Shown here piece after piece: positions 24,923-33,770 of a stretch of DNA of 64,000 nucleotides (the stretch's first letter is position 1; every line of letters begins with the position of its first letter). The notes below the pieces were generated by a model. That model was not told the DNA's origin and made no database searches. It saw only the letters and a program-made list of their open reading frames with translations. The position numbers and the translations under genes were made by a program. The stretch comes from Pseudomonadota bacterium (GTDB lineage Bacteria; Pseudomonadota; Gammaproteobacteria; Burkholderiales; Burkholderiaceae_C), in NCBI GenBank assembly GCA_018241225.1, contig JAFEEG010000019.1:62001-126000 (forward strand). The letters are read 5' to 3'.

Positions 24923-26707
24923 TCAGGCCGCTGCGTGCGCGGGTGCCGGCACGCGGCCCAAGGCTCGTTCACGTGCGGCGCGGATGGCGTCGGCATCGAC
25001 TTGGCGCCAGCGGGCACACACATGCTGGTCAGGCCGCAGCAGGTAGGCCGTGCCGGGCTTGGCGTCGTAGCGAGCGGCGGCCAGGGCGTGGGCCTCGTCC
25101 AGCGGAACATGCACCACGTTCACCAGGTCACCCAGCGCATCGGCCAGCCGTGCATCCGGCTGCGCACCGAACACCAGCAAGTTGAATCGGTCCGGCGCCA
25201 GCGAGCGCAGCAGCCAACCCGTGCTGCCATTCGTGCGCAGCACCGGCGCATCGGCAGCGCAGGCGCCGGGCACCATGGCGCCGGCAAAGCCCTGGGCGTC
25301 GGGCGCGCTCAGTGGCGAATCGCGCAGCACCGTGGCGGTGGACAGCCGCCCGCTGTTGACCAGTGTTCGCGCAAAGGCGTGGTTCTTCGACAGCGCCAGC
25401 ACCGCGTCGCGGTACAGGCGGCTGACCTCGCTCTTGGGCGTGATGAAGTCGGTGGCGCGGGTGGAGTGGCGGATGTTTTCGTCGGCCGCGTACTCGCGCT
25501 CGCTGCCGTAGCTGTCCAGCAAGGTGGGCGGCGCCTCGCCGCGCAGCACGGCGGCCAGCTTCCAGGCCAGGTTGTCGGCATCCTGCACGCCCGAGTTGGC
25601 GCCGCGGGCGCCAAAGGGCGACACGCCATGCGCACTGTCGCCGGCGAACAGCACCCGCCCCTGGCGAAAGCGCTCCATGCGCTGGCAGGCAAAGGTGTAG
25701 ACGCTGGCCCAGCCGATGTCGAACTGCACCTTCGAGTGCCCGATGCTGTCGAGCAATGCCTGCACGCGCGGACGGATGCGATCGTGCTGGCGCTCTGCCA
25801 CGGGGTCGGCGTCCCAGCCCAGCTGAAAGTCCACGCGCCACATGCCATCGGCCTGCTTGTGCAGCAGCACGCTCTGGCCGGGATGGAAGGGCGGCGCGAA
25901 CCAGAAGCGGCGCTCGGGTGCTGGTGCCCCCACGCTCGGCACTGGCGTGTCCTCGCTGCCCCCCGAGGGGGCGCTCGCCGCCTTGGGGCGGCCCGGCGGC
26001 GGCTCGGGCAAGTGCGCGTCCATCGTGATGTCGGCAATCAGGAAGCGGTCGCGGAAGATGCGGCCCTTGCTTTCCTGGCCCAGCAGCGCACGCAGTTGCG
26101 AGCGCGAGCCGTCGCAGGCGGCTACATAGTCGGCGTCCAGCTCGTAGTTGCCTTCGGGCGTCTCGATGGTCAGGCGCACACCGTCGTCCTGCTGCACCAG
26201 GCCCACCACCTTGTTGTGCCAGCGCAGCTCGATGCCCGGCACGCTGGCAGCACGTTCCACCAGGTAGCCTTCCACGTAGTACTGCTGAAGGTTGATGAAG
26301 GCCGGGCGCTCGTGGCCCGATTCGGGCAGCAGGTCGAAGCGGTAGACCTCTTCCGCGCCGAAGTACACGCGGCCCACCTTCCACGACACGCCCTTGTCGA
26401 CCATGCGGTCCGCACAGCCCAGGCGGTCGAAGATTTCGAGCGTGCGCTTGGCAAAGCAGATGGCGCGCGAGCCGGTGGAAAGCGCGTGCCCGCCTTCGAG
26501 CACCAGCACCGGCACGTTCTTTTGCGCCAGGTCCAGCGCCAGCGCCAGCCCCACGGGGCCCGCGCCCACCACCACCACGGGGCGGCGCACCGGTTGGGGA
26601 GCGTCCTGGTCGGCGTGGCGCACGTAGTCGAACGCCACCTGTTGATAGTCGAGCGGTGCCGCCGCACTAGCGGCATTGGCGGCGGCCGCGAAGTCCTTCA
26701 GGTTCAT
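24923..26707 (-). CDS. FAD-dependent aromatic hydroxylase (MhpA-like) with in-frame repeat insert
   Basis: Class A flavoprotein monooxygenase of 594 residues. The FAD fingerprint [17 protein letters not shown] is near 45-62, the DG motif at [13 protein letters not shown] and the second FAD motif at [33 protein letters not shown]. The C-terminal third is the thioredoxin-like extension of MhpA/phenol hydroxylase enzymes. Residues about 235-252 ([17 protein letters not shown]) are encoded by a palindromic REP-like element and have no place in the family fold, so they likely form a surface loop. The operon with hmgA and fahA suggests it makes homogentisate, for example by 6-hydroxylating 3-hydroxyphenylacetate; this is inference. 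The start ATG at 26707 is 24 bases after the MBL gene. Confidence 0.86.
   Translation of the reverse strand: MNLKDFAAAANAASAAAPLDYQQVAFDYVRHADQDAPQPVRRPVVVVGAGPVGLALALDLAQKNVPVLVLEGGHALSTGSRAICFAKRTLEIFDRLGCADRMVDKGVSWKVGRVYFGAEEVYRFDLLPESGHERPAFINLQQYYVEGYLVERAASVPGIELRWHNKVVGLVQQDDGVRLTIETPEGNYELDADYVAACDGSRSQLRALLGQESKGRIFRDRFLIADITMDAHLPEPPPGRPKAASAPSGGSEDTPVPSVGAPAPERRFWFAPPFHPGQSVLLHKQADGMWRVDFQLGWDADPVAERQHDRIRPRVQALLDSIGHSKVQFDIGWASVYTFACQRMERFRQGRVLFAGDSAHGVSPFGARGANSGVQDADNLAWKLAAVLRGEAPPTLLDSYGSEREYAADENIRHSTRATDFITPKSEVSRLYRDAVLALSKNHAFARTLVNSGRLSTATVLRDSPLSAPDAQGFAGAMVPGACAADAPVLRTNGSTGWLLRSLAPDRFNLLVFGAQPDARLADALGDLVNVVHVPLDEAHALAAARYDAKPGTAYLLRPDQHVCARWRQVDADAIRAARERALGRVPAPAHAAA
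25951..26003. repeat. REP-like tandem-hairpin element inside a coding sequence
   Basis: Two adjacent palindromes: CCCCC/GGGGG around 25960-25971 with a CGAG turn, and GCCGCC (25977-25982) with GGCGGC (25987-25992) around TTGG, then CCGGCGGCGG. The 21-base tail starting GCCTTGGGGCGGCCCGGCGG recurs at 57651-57671 between purC and fba. Tandem palindromes of this design are common between genes in Comamonadaceae. Here the element lies in frame inside the FAD hydroxylase gene. Confidence 0.8.
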
Positions 26708-26731
26708 AGCTGCAGGCCTTCTGGTTGCCGA

Positions 26732-27694
26732 TCAGGACTCGAGCGCCTTCCACATCTCGATGTCGCGCTCGGCCGTCCAGATGCGCGGGTCGGCGTACTT
26801 CGTGGCCTCGTCGTAGCAGCGCGTGACGTCGAAGGGCATGCAGTGGTCGAAGATGACCCAGTGGCCGTACTTGGGCTTGAGGGCCGCGTAGGCGTCCTTG
26901 TAGACGCTGTTCAGGTCCTTGCCGGCGGCCACGCCCTTTTGCACGCTGGCGTACATGTCGGCGATGAAGTCGCGCGTCTCGCTCAGGCCCTTGGCCACGT
27001 CCTCAGGGGTCGTCAGCGCCGCGCCACGGCCGGGAACCAGCGCCTTCGGCTTGAGGGCGGCCAGGTTGTCGAGCGTCTGCGGCCAATCCTTGAAGTACGC
27101 ATCACCCGCGTAAGGCGTGGCGCCGAATTCGACGAGGTCGCCCGACAGCAGCGCACCTTCGCCGGGCAGCCAGACGATGGTGTCGCCCTTGGTGTGGCCG
27201 CGGCCCACTTGCAGCAGTTGCACTTCCACCTTGCCCAGCCACAGGGTCATCTTGCCGGTGAAGGTCATGGTCGGCCAGGTCATGCCCGGGGGCACCGTCT
27301 CGACATTGCTGAACAGGCGCGGGAAGCGGCCGATCTCGCTGGCCTTGTCCTGCTCGCCGCGCTCGACGATCAGGTCGTAGGTGTCCTGGCTGGCAATGAT
27401 CTGCTGCGACTGGTACGCACTGGCACCCAGCACGCGCACCGCGTGGTAGTGGGTGAGCACCACGTACTTGATGGGCTTGTCGGTCACCTCGCGGATGCGG
27501 CGGATCACGTCGGCCGCCATGGCGGGCGTGGCCTGCGTGTCGGCCACCAGCACGGCGTCGTCGCCAATGATGATGCCGGTGTTCGGGTCGCCTTCGGCAG
27601 TGTAGGCCCAGGCGTGCTCCGAGATCTGGCTGAAGGTGACCTTCTTTTCCTCCAGGTCGGCCTGGCTGGCAAAGGCTTTGGGCTGCTGGCTCAT
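26732..27694 (-). CDS. Metallo-beta-lactamase-fold protein with altered metal motif
   Basis: MBL-fold protein of 320 residues. The family HxHxDH motif reads THYHAVRVLGA (His82, His84, then Val86 and Arg87 in place of the Asp and His), and the usual late 'PGHG' reads VPGRG. GRGHTKGDTIVWLPG and SGDLVEFGATPY keep the third His and the bridging Asp. Loss of the second-site ligands suggests a mononuclear site, a different metal, or a non-hydrolytic role. No signal peptide. It is the first gene of the homogentisate operon, 24 bases ahead of the hydroxylase, and divergent from an IclR regulator. A role in hydrolysing a pathway ester or in detoxifying a by-product is possible but unproven. Confidence 0.82.
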   Translation of the reverse strand: MSQQPKAFASQADLEEKKVTFSQISEHAWAYTAEGDPNTGIIIGDDAVLVADTQATPAMAADVIRRIREVTDKPIKYVVLTHYHAVRVLGASAYQSQQIIASQDTYDLIVERGEQDKASEIGRFPRLFSNVETVPPGMTWPTMTFTGKMTLWLGKVEVQLLQVGRGHTKGDTIVWLPGEGALLSGDLVEFGATPYAGDAYFKDWPQTLDNLAALKPKALVPGRGAALTTPEDVAKGLSETRDFIADMYASVQKGVAAGKDLNSVYKDAYAALKPKYGHWVIFDHCMPFDVTRCYDEATKYADPRIWTAERDIEMWKALES

Positions 27695-27718
27695 CGTGCG
27701 TCTCCTGTTTGTTTAAAT

Positions 27719-27801
27719 CGAATTCGTTTGCTTTTGACGAATGCGCGCAGTTTAAGGGTTGCGATCAGATAATGTCTAATCCTTTTTGTATCAACGAATT
27801 C
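27719..27801. promoter_or_regulatory. Divergent promoter and operator between MBL gene and iclR-type gene
   Basis: The 123-base gap holds a perfect CGAATTCG palindrome at 27719-27726 and a related AACGAATTC at 27793-27801 in the opposite orientation to AACGAATTC read on the minus strand at 27728-27720. On the minus strand TTAGAC (27779-27774) and TTAAAC (27756-27751 region) could serve as -35 and -10 for the operon. The repeated AACGAATTC units are the likely IclR-type operator. The region is visibly richer in A+T than its surroundings. Confidence 0.5.
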
Positions 27802-27817
27802 CCTAGGGGCAAGCGCC

Positions 27818-28624
27818 ATGGCCACTGACAGCAACCAGCGCGGCATCCAGAGCATCGAGGTGGGCGGCCAGTTGCTGAAGGCGCTGGTGCATCACGGCCG
27901 GCCGATGGCGCTGAAGGACCTGGCCCGCGAGGCCGACATGGCGCCCGCCAAGGCCCACCCCTACATGGTCAGTTTCGGCCGGTTGGGCCTGATCGAGCAA
28001 GACCGCAGCAATGGCCACTATCAGCTTGGGCCCTTGGCGCTGCAGCTGGGCTTGATCAGCCTGCAGCAGGCCAATCCGGTACACGTGGCCACGCCGCTGG
28101 CAGCCGAGCTGTCTCAGCAGATCGGCCAGACGGTGGCCATTGCAGTGTGGGGCGCGCGCGGCGCCACCATCGTGCGGGTGGCCGAGTCGCCTTCTCCCGT
28201 TCATGTGAACATGCGGCACGGCACGGTGTTCTCGCTGGCCAGCACCGCTTCTGGCCGCATCTTCGGCGCCTACCTGGCGCCCGATGTGGTGAGGACTGTG
28301 CTGGAGGAAGACCGCAAGCGCGGCACCGGCGCCAGCGACGAGCCCGGCATGCCGCCGCCTCCGGCGATCCCGTCATGGCCCGAATTCGAGGCCTACCTCG
28401 CCGAGGTCCGCAAGCGGGGCATGAGCCGCTCGGAGGGCGAGATCATCCCGGGCATCAACGCCATGTCGGCCCCGGTGTTCGACCACACAGGCGACATCGT
28501 GTTGGCGCTCACGGTGATCGGCCCGGCGGGCGTGCTGGACACGACCTGGAACGGCCCCATTGCCGCCGCGATAGGGCGTTGCGCCCAGGAAATTTCGCAG
28601 CGTCTCGGCGCCCGCACCCGCTGA
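27818..28624 (+). CDS. IclR-family transcription regulator
   Basis: Regulator of 268 residues: winged helix at about 10-75 (GGQLLKALVHHGRPMALKDLAREADMAPAKAHPYM) and a GAF-like IclR effector domain (VAIAVWGARGATIVRV, NMRHGTVFSLASTASGRIF, EGEIIPGINAMSAPVFDHTGDIVLALTVIGP). IclR proteins commonly regulate aromatic acid operons and bind pathway acids such as homogentisate. It is divergent from the MBL-hydroxylase-hmgA-fahA operon and shares its promoter region, so it is the likely local regulator. Convergent with the next gene (15-base gap). Confidence 0.92.
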   Translation: MATDSNQRGIQSIEVGGQLLKALVHHGRPMALKDLAREADMAPAKAHPYMVSFGRLGLIEQDRSNGHYQLGPLALQLGLISLQQANPVHVATPLAAELSQQIGQTVAIAVWGARGATIVRVAESPSPVHVNMRHGTVFSLASTASGRIFGAYLAPDVVRTVLEEDRKRGTGASDEPGMPPPPAIPSWPEFEAYLAEVRKRGMSRSEGEIIPGINAMSAPVFDHTGDIVLALTVIGPAGVLDTTWNGPIAAAIGRCAQEISQRLGARTR

Positions 28625-28639
28625 ACGCGCGCCCGGCCG

Positions 28640-29179
28640 TCAGGCCGAGAAGACGTACTCGCCCTTGACCTTGCGGGGCGCCAGGAACGTGAAGTCGGGA
28701 AACAGGCACTGGCGCACGTACCAGACATAGGCCAGCAGCGCGACGTTCACCACGAAGCCGATGGACGTCGCGAACGGGTCGGCGGTGAAGCCGTCCAGGG
28801 ACCTCGGAAGCTGGACGATCGCCAGCAGGATGTAGGCGTTGTAGGCGCCCACGCGGTGCGCGTGGAAGCCCCAGGCGAAGAGCAGCGAAACCAGGGCGAT
28901 GCCGCCGGCGACGAGCCACTTGGCATTCGGGCCGAACTTCGCGCCCAGGCCCATGCCTGCCACGAACCCGACCGCGGCCAGGACGACCATGAGGGCAACC
29001 AGCACCTTCACCTTGCCCGCATTGAGCAGGCGGCTGGCCGGGTCGACATGGGACGCGATGAAATAGGCCAGCTGCTTGTCCTTCAGGCCACGACCGCGCA
29101 GGTGCGAAAAGACTTCGGTGCGCGTGATTCCGCGATTCAGGGCAAAGCGCGCGTGCGCTCGAACTTGCTTCTTGTTCAA
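28640..29179 (-). CDS. Small multi-spanning membrane protein, unknown
   Basis: About 179 residues if started at the TTG at 29179 (NKKQVRAHARFALNRG...), the only start I can defend; no ATG exists until deep in the protein, and upstream frame overlaps the DUF1501 3' end. The first ~50 residues are basic and cytoplasmic-looking (RGRGLKDKQLAYFIASHVDP), followed by four hydrophobic stretches (VLVALMVVLAAVGFVAGM, WLVAGGIALVSLLFAW, YNAYILLAIVQLP, IGFVVNVALLAYVWYV) and a tail FTFLAPRKVKGEYVFSA. I do not recognise the family. It lies 38 bases downstream of the DUF1501 gene on the same strand. Confidence 0.6.
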   Translation of the reverse strand: MNKKQVRAHARFALNRGITRTEVFSHLRGRGLKDKQLAYFIASHVDPASRLLNAGKVKVLVALMVVLAAVGFVAGMGLGAKFGPNAKWLVAGGIALVSLLFAWGFHAHRVGAYNAYILLAIVQLPRSLDGFTADPFATSIGFVVNVALLAYVWYVRQCLFPDFTFLAPRKVKGEYVFSA

Positions 29180-29217
29180 TTGCGTGAGACTCGATGTTCT
29201 AGGGATGGATGTGTGGA

Positions 29218-30741
29218 TCACACGGCAGGCTGCATGAACCCGACGTCCGTCGGATAGCTGTAGTTCACGCTGCCGCCCGCGTCCGTGGCCGTCATCGAGC
29301 CACCGAAGTTCTTCAGGTTGGGCAGGATCTCGCGCAGCTGCGCATCGTTCAGGCCGAACCACTTGCCCAGCGTGGCACCGTACTGGTCAACCGAGGTGGT
29401 GGGAATCAGGCGCCCCTGCCCCACGTGCCCTTCGTAGCCGGCCACCTTGCTGTCGTTGTTGATGCTCACCGGCGGCGCATAGCCGTAGATCGCATTGCCC
29501 TTGACCGCACCGCCGACGACGAAGTGGTGGTTGCCCCAGCCGTGGTCGGTGCCGTCGCCGTTGGATGCGAGCGTGCGGCCGAAGTCGGAGGCGGTGAAGG
29601 CGGTCACGTTCTTGGCCAGGCCTGCGTCCGTCATGACTTGCTGGAAGCGGGCGAGCGCATCGCTCAGCTGCGACAGCAACGGGCCCTGGTTGGCGATCAG
29701 GTTGTCGTGCAGGTCGAAGCCGCCCATGGACACGAAGAACACCTGCCGCTTGATGCCCAGGTTGCTCTGGCTGCCGCGAATCAGCCGCGCCACCATCGCC
29801 AGCTGGCGGCCCAGGCCGGTGGCCGGAAACTGCCCCAGCGTGCCGCCGGCGTCGAAGGTGTAGGAGCCGGCCGCGGAGAGTGCACCGCTGATGTCTGCAT
29901 AGGCATCCACCGCGCGCTTGGTCACCCGGTTGTATTCGTTCTCCAGCGTGTGGCCTCGCGACTGCTGGGCCAGTTGCGCCATGGCGGCGCGCAGCGTGCT
30001 GGTGTTGCTGCCGTAGATGGTGTTGGCACCGTTGACGCTGCCGATGCTCACCGCACCGCCGGTGCCCACCTGGTATTGCAGCGCGTTGTCGCCCGAGAGG
30101 AACACCGCGTTGCCCGACACCGAGATGCAGGTGAACAGCGACTTGCCGCCGTTGCCGCCCATCACCAGGTCGCCGATGTTGCCGCCCCAGCCGATGGTCG
30201 AGCCCTCGGGCGACGACGACTGCCAGGTGGACTGCTGGTCGTTGTGCGAGAACAGCTTGGGCGGCACCGGGTAGAGCTTCTTGTTGGCGTTGTTGTAGAG
30301 CGTGCGCGACAGCGGCACCACCAGCGGCCCCACGTTCAGCTGCACTGCCGCCGTGCCGGCGTCGAACAGGCTCTTGAGCGGCGTCATCTGCGGATGCAAC
30401 GCGAACTGCCGCTGGTTCGCCAGCGCCACCGTCGGGTTCAGTGCCGTGGCAGCCAGCATGTCCTTGGCAATGGCGATGCCGCCCGAGGCCAGCGGCACGC
30501 GGATGGCGCTGTAGCTCGCATGGCTGGCGTCGTCGTACGGAATGACGGTGTTCGAATAGTCGCAGCCGCCAAACAGGAAGACGCACACCAGCGCCTTGTA
30601 GTCGACTGCCGTTTGCGCCGCCGCATCGCTCATGGCGGACAGGCTCAGTGCGAATGGCGCGGCGGTGCCGGCCACGGCCAGCGCGCCGGAGCGCCGCAGG
30701 AAGGCGCGGCGGGTGTGGCCCTTGGGATCGATGTAGTGCAT
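29218..30741 (-). CDS. DUF1501 protein with Tat signal
   Basis: A 507-residue exported protein of the DUF1501 family (alkaline-phosphatase-like sulfatase relatives). TRRAFLRRSGALAVAGTAAP is a twin-arginine signal near residues 10-30. The body has VCVFLFGGCDYSNTVIPYD near the N terminus, a family phrase, FVSMGGFDLHDN and DFGRTLASNGDGTDHGWGNHHFVVGGAVKG, the conserved metal-like DHGWG motif. Start ATG 30741 is 14 bases after the DUF1800 stop. DUF1501 and DUF1800 proteins are nearly always paired in operons; their biochemical role is not established. Neighbouring membrane protein could be a third member. Confidence 0.9.
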   Translation of the reverse strand: MHYIDPKGHTRRAFLRRSGALAVAGTAAPFALSLSAMSDAAAQTAVDYKALVCVFLFGGCDYSNTVIPYDDASHASYSAIRVPLASGGIAIAKDMLAATALNPTVALANQRQFALHPQMTPLKSLFDAGTAAVQLNVGPLVVPLSRTLYNNANKKLYPVPPKLFSHNDQQSTWQSSSPEGSTIGWGGNIGDLVMGGNGGKSLFTCISVSGNAVFLSGDNALQYQVGTGGAVSIGSVNGANTIYGSNTSTLRAAMAQLAQQSRGHTLENEYNRVTKRAVDAYADISGALSAAGSYTFDAGGTLGQFPATGLGRQLAMVARLIRGSQSNLGIKRQVFFVSMGGFDLHDNLIANQGPLLSQLSDALARFQQVMTDAGLAKNVTAFTASDFGRTLASNGDGTDHGWGNHHFVVGGAVKGNAIYGYAPPVSINNDSKVAGYEGHVGQGRLIPTTSVDQYGATLGKWFGLNDAQLREILPNLKNFGGSMTATDAGGSVNYSYPTDVGFMQPAV

Positions 30742-30755
30742 GCGATGGCGCCTTG

Positions 30756-32552
30756 TTATTTCTGGATGAGGTACTCGGGGCAGCCCATCACCAGCAGCAC
30801 GGCCGAATACAGCCGGTTGGCCTTGTTGGCGTCGGTGCTCGCCGCGGTGAGCGCGGGTGCGGCCAGCGCGTTCTTGATGATGTCGGTCGTGGCGGCCGAC
30901 AGCTGGCCCGCGCACAGCAGCAGGTTCAGCCGATCCACCAGCGCCGCGATGTCCAGCACCAGTGCCTTTTCCGGCGCGTAGGCCGCCACGACGTCCTTGT
31001 TGCCAAAGCCGTTCTGGATGCAGCCCTGCATGAAGTTGAGGTAGGCGCCCACGGTGGTCTCGTTCACCAGCTGGAACTCGGGCGCCACCATGCCCTTGCC
31101 GGCCAGGGCCGTCGATGGCGGCACGTAACCCGGCCGATAGAAGTTGAACACCGAGGGCGAGCGCAGCGGGCTCTGGCCCAGGAAGCTGGTGCCGCTCGGG
31201 CTCGTCGTGTTGCCGATGGGCCAGGTGCCCAGTGTCGACGTGGCGCCAAAGGTGCGTGCCCACTGCACCAGCCGCAGCATGGGCTCGCGCAGCCGGCCGA
31301 AATCCGGGTTCGACAGGCCCGCGGGGCTGCGCGCCTCGTTGTCCAGCACCACGGCGGCGAACACGCTGCGCATGTCGCCGCGCACGCCGGCGCCGTTGTT
31401 GTCGAACACCGCCGCAACGCGGCCCACGTAGTCGGGGCTGGGGTTGCTGGTAACCAGCCGCTGGATGAGCTGGCGACAGATGAACGGCGCGACGTTGCCG
31501 TGGTTGGCCAGCGTGTCCAGCGCCATCTTCAGCGCAATCTTGCCGTCGGTGTTGGCCGGCACCGAGGCGCCCAGGAAGTTGGCGGCCAGCGTGGAATGCC
31601 GCGCGGGGAACAGCGCCATCGGCCGGCTCGTCCACCTGTTGCTGATGCTGGCGTTCTCCTCGCCTGCGGCCACGTTCAGGTCATAGCCGGTGAACACTCG
31701 CGCGAGGTTGGTCACGTCGTCCTGCGAGTAGGTGTCGAGCCGGCTGCCGTCGGCCGCCTGCCGGGGTTGGCCCTTGCTGTCCAGCTGCACCAGGCCGATG
31801 GTCATCAGCTGCATGACCTCGCGCGCAAAATTCTCGTCGGGCTGGCGGCCCTGGTTGTTTTCCTTCTGGTTGCCCTTGGTGTTGAGGTAGTAGCCCATGG
31901 CCGGGTTGAGCGTGATGGCCTCCAGCAGGTCGCGGAAGGTGCCGGTGACGCCGGCCACCAGCGTGTCCCAGTACTGCGCCATCATGTGATTCGGCCAGCT
32001 CGAGCCGATGTCGGTGCCCGAGACCACGAAGATCTCCGACAGCGCCAGCGCCATGCGCTTTCGCATGGCGTCGGGCGAGCCCATGAGCTGCGCCCAGATC
32101 ATGTTGTCCAAGCCGATGCCCGACTGGCCGGTGCGCGCGTTCATCCAGTCCCAGCCGGTTTGCGTGCGGCCGGCGTCGAACTGCTGCGCCAGCCATGGCA
32201 GGTAGCCCAGCGAGCGCACGGCGGCGATGTCGCTGTCGCTCGCATGGCCCTGGGCATGCAGCAGGAAGCGCGCAGCCTCGGCGTCGCTCTTGGCGCTGGT
32301 GTAGGCGTAGCCGCCCGCGGTCTGCGTGCTGGCCAACGGGGCCAGCGAGCCCATTCCATTGCCTGTTTGTTGCGCGTTGCCGCCTTCGCTGCCGCCACCA
32401 CCGCCGCCACCGCAGGCGGCCAGCAGCGCCGAAGCGGCCAATGCGGCACCCAGCGCCGGTGTCAGCCCATCGGCGGCAGGCGCGGCGGCCAGCAGCCGCG
32501 CGCCCTCGTCAGCCGTGCCCGCCGGGCCGGCCATTGCTTTTTCCTCGACCAT
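30756..32552 (-). CDS. DUF1800 lipoprotein
   Basis: A 598-residue predicted lipoprotein. After an unusually long and hydrophilic N-terminal lead (MVEEKAMAGPAG...), a hydrophobic run ends in the lipobox LLAAC at about 46-50, followed by a polyglycine linker. The DUF1800 core is clear: AEAARFLLHAQGHASDSDIAAV, GSPDAMRKRMALALSEIFVVS, DENFAREVMQLMTIGLVQLD, TNLARVFTGYDL and RSPSVFNFYRPGYVPP. It pairs with the downstream DUF1501 protein, as in many bacteria. Start ATG 32552 chosen over an ATG at 32627 whose lead is not signal-like; the real start may be still shorter. Secretion and cell-surface role inferred. Confidence 0.88.
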   Translation of the reverse strand: MVEEKAMAGPAGTADEGARLLAAAPAADGLTPALGAALAASALLAACGGGGGGGSEGGNAQQTGNGMGSLAPLASTQTAGGYAYTSAKSDAEAARFLLHAQGHASDSDIAAVRSLGYLPWLAQQFDAGRTQTGWDWMNARTGQSGIGLDNMIWAQLMGSPDAMRKRMALALSEIFVVSGTDIGSSWPNHMMAQYWDTLVAGVTGTFRDLLEAITLNPAMGYYLNTKGNQKENNQGRQPDENFAREVMQLMTIGLVQLDSKGQPRQAADGSRLDTYSQDDVTNLARVFTGYDLNVAAGEENASISNRWTSRPMALFPARHSTLAANFLGASVPANTDGKIALKMALDTLANHGNVAPFICRQLIQRLVTSNPSPDYVGRVAAVFDNNGAGVRGDMRSVFAAVVLDNEARSPAGLSNPDFGRLREPMLRLVQWARTFGATSTLGTWPIGNTTSPSGTSFLGQSPLRSPSVFNFYRPGYVPPSTALAGKGMVAPEFQLVNETTVGAYLNFMQGCIQNGFGNKDVVAAYAPEKALVLDIAALVDRLNLLLCAGQLSAATTDIIKNALAAPALTAASTDANKANRLYSAVLLVMGCPEYLIQK

Positions 32553-32785
32553 GGTGTCCCCACTCCTCGGCGCAGGTCGCGCCGGCATCGGGGAAGGCAA
32601 GGGCCGTGCCGCCACGCCGCTGCCCATTTGCGGCGGCTCAAGTGCGGAAGAAGGTATGCGATCTGGCCGGGATCAGTGACTTTTTGTGTCCGTTGTCCAG
32701 CGCCGCGTGACACGAATTGTCGAATGCAGCTCTATGTGAAACTCACGCACTCACCCGCCTGGCAAGCCGAGGCCGGGTGTGCGTA

Positions 32786-33613
32786 TCAGCCGGCCTTGGC
32801 TTGTTCGAGCGCGTCGCGCGTCTGGGTGGCCACGCGCCGCGCGGCCGCTTCGAAGTCATCGCCCGACGAGGCGTAGCAGATGGCCCGCGAGGAATTCACG
32901 ATGATGGGCGCGTCGGGGCGCCAGCCGGCCTTGACCGTGGCCACCGCATCGCCGCCCTGCGCGCCGACGCCGGGAATGAGCAGCGGCACGGTGGGTGCCA
33001 GTGCGCGCACCCGCTCGATCTCGTTCGGATAGGTGGCGCCCACCACCAGGCCGAGCTGGCCATTGAGGTTCCACGGCCCCTGGGCCATGCGCGCCACGTG
33101 CTCGTACAGCAGGGGCTGGCCTTCCACGCTGGCCAGGCGCTGCGCCTGCAGGTCGTCGCCGCCCGGGTTGCTGGTGCGGCACAGGAGGAAGGCGCCCTTG
33201 CCCTGGTATTTCAGGTACGGCGCGACCGAATCGAAGCCCATGAAGGGCGACAGCGTGACCGAATCGGCGCCGTAGCGCTCGAAGGCCTCGACCGCGTACT
33301 GCTCGGCGGTGGAGCCGATGTCGCCGCGCTTGGCGTCGAGGATGGTGGGCACGTGCGGCGCATTGCGGCGCATGTGCTCCATGAGCTTTTCCAGCTGGTC
33401 TTCGGCCCGGTAGGCGGCGAAGTAGGCGATCTGCGGCTTGAAGGCAATGGCCAGGTCGGCCGTGGCGTCGACGATGCGGGCGCAGAAGTCGTAGATGCGG
33501 CCTGCGTCGCCTTGCAGGCTGCCTGGAAAGCGCTTGGGTTCGGGGTCGAGGCCAACGCACAGCAACGAGCGGTTTGTCTGGGCCGCCGTGCGCAGCTGGT
33601 CGAGGAAGGTCAT
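32786..33613 (-). CDS. pyrF: Orotidine-5'-phosphate decarboxylase (type 2)
   Basis: Final enzyme of UMP synthesis, the 275-residue long type 2 form usual in Burkholderiales. [10 protein letters not shown] opens the barrel, [11 protein letters not shown] and the catalytic [18 protein letters not shown] (Asp-Lys-x-x-Asp) follow, with [12 protein letters not shown] phosphate loop near the C terminus and [12 protein letters not shown]. Start ATG 33613 (MTFLDQL). Stands alone, divergent from the PepSY gene; the 233-base gap downstream (32553-32785) belongs to the DUF1800 promoter and shows no gene. Confidence 0.95.
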   Translation of the reverse strand: MTFLDQLRTAAQTNRSLLCVGLDPEPKRFPGSLQGDAGRIYDFCARIVDATADLAIAFKPQIAYFAAYRAEDQLEKLMEHMRRNAPHVPTILDAKRGDIGSTAEQYAVEAFERYGADSVTLSPFMGFDSVAPYLKYQGKGAFLLCRTSNPGGDDLQAQRLASVEGQPLLYEHVARMAQGPWNLNGQLGLVVGATYPNEIERVRALAPTVPLLIPGVGAQGGDAVATVKAGWRPDAPIIVNSSRAICYASSGDDFEAAARRVATQTRDALEQAKAG

Positions 33614-33743
33614 AGCCGTGATTTTAGTTGGGGCTTGCCCCATCATTTAGACTCGGTGACGCGAGCCCTGGCGGCCTCGCATCTCCCTTTTCTCATCAAG
33701 CCCAGCCCGCTTCAGTTTCTCCGGAGCCAGCCAGCGACTGTCA

Positions 33744-33760
33744 GGGAACATTGCGTTCCC
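33744..33760 (+). promoter_or_regulatory. Hairpin just upstream of the PepSY gene
   Basis: GGGAAC (33744-33749) and GTTCCC (33755-33760) are perfect inverted repeats around ATTGC, ending ten bases before the ATG at 33771, where no Shine-Dalgarno is seen. It could be an operator or a leader hairpin controlling translation. I do not see a Fur box. Confidence 0.35.
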
Positions 33761-33770
33761 CTTCTCTTGC

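Noticed and set aside
26732-27694. Beta-lactamase or antibiotic resistance role for the MBL-fold protein
   Set aside because: Metal ligands are altered, there is no signal peptide, and the gene heads an aromatic catabolic operon.
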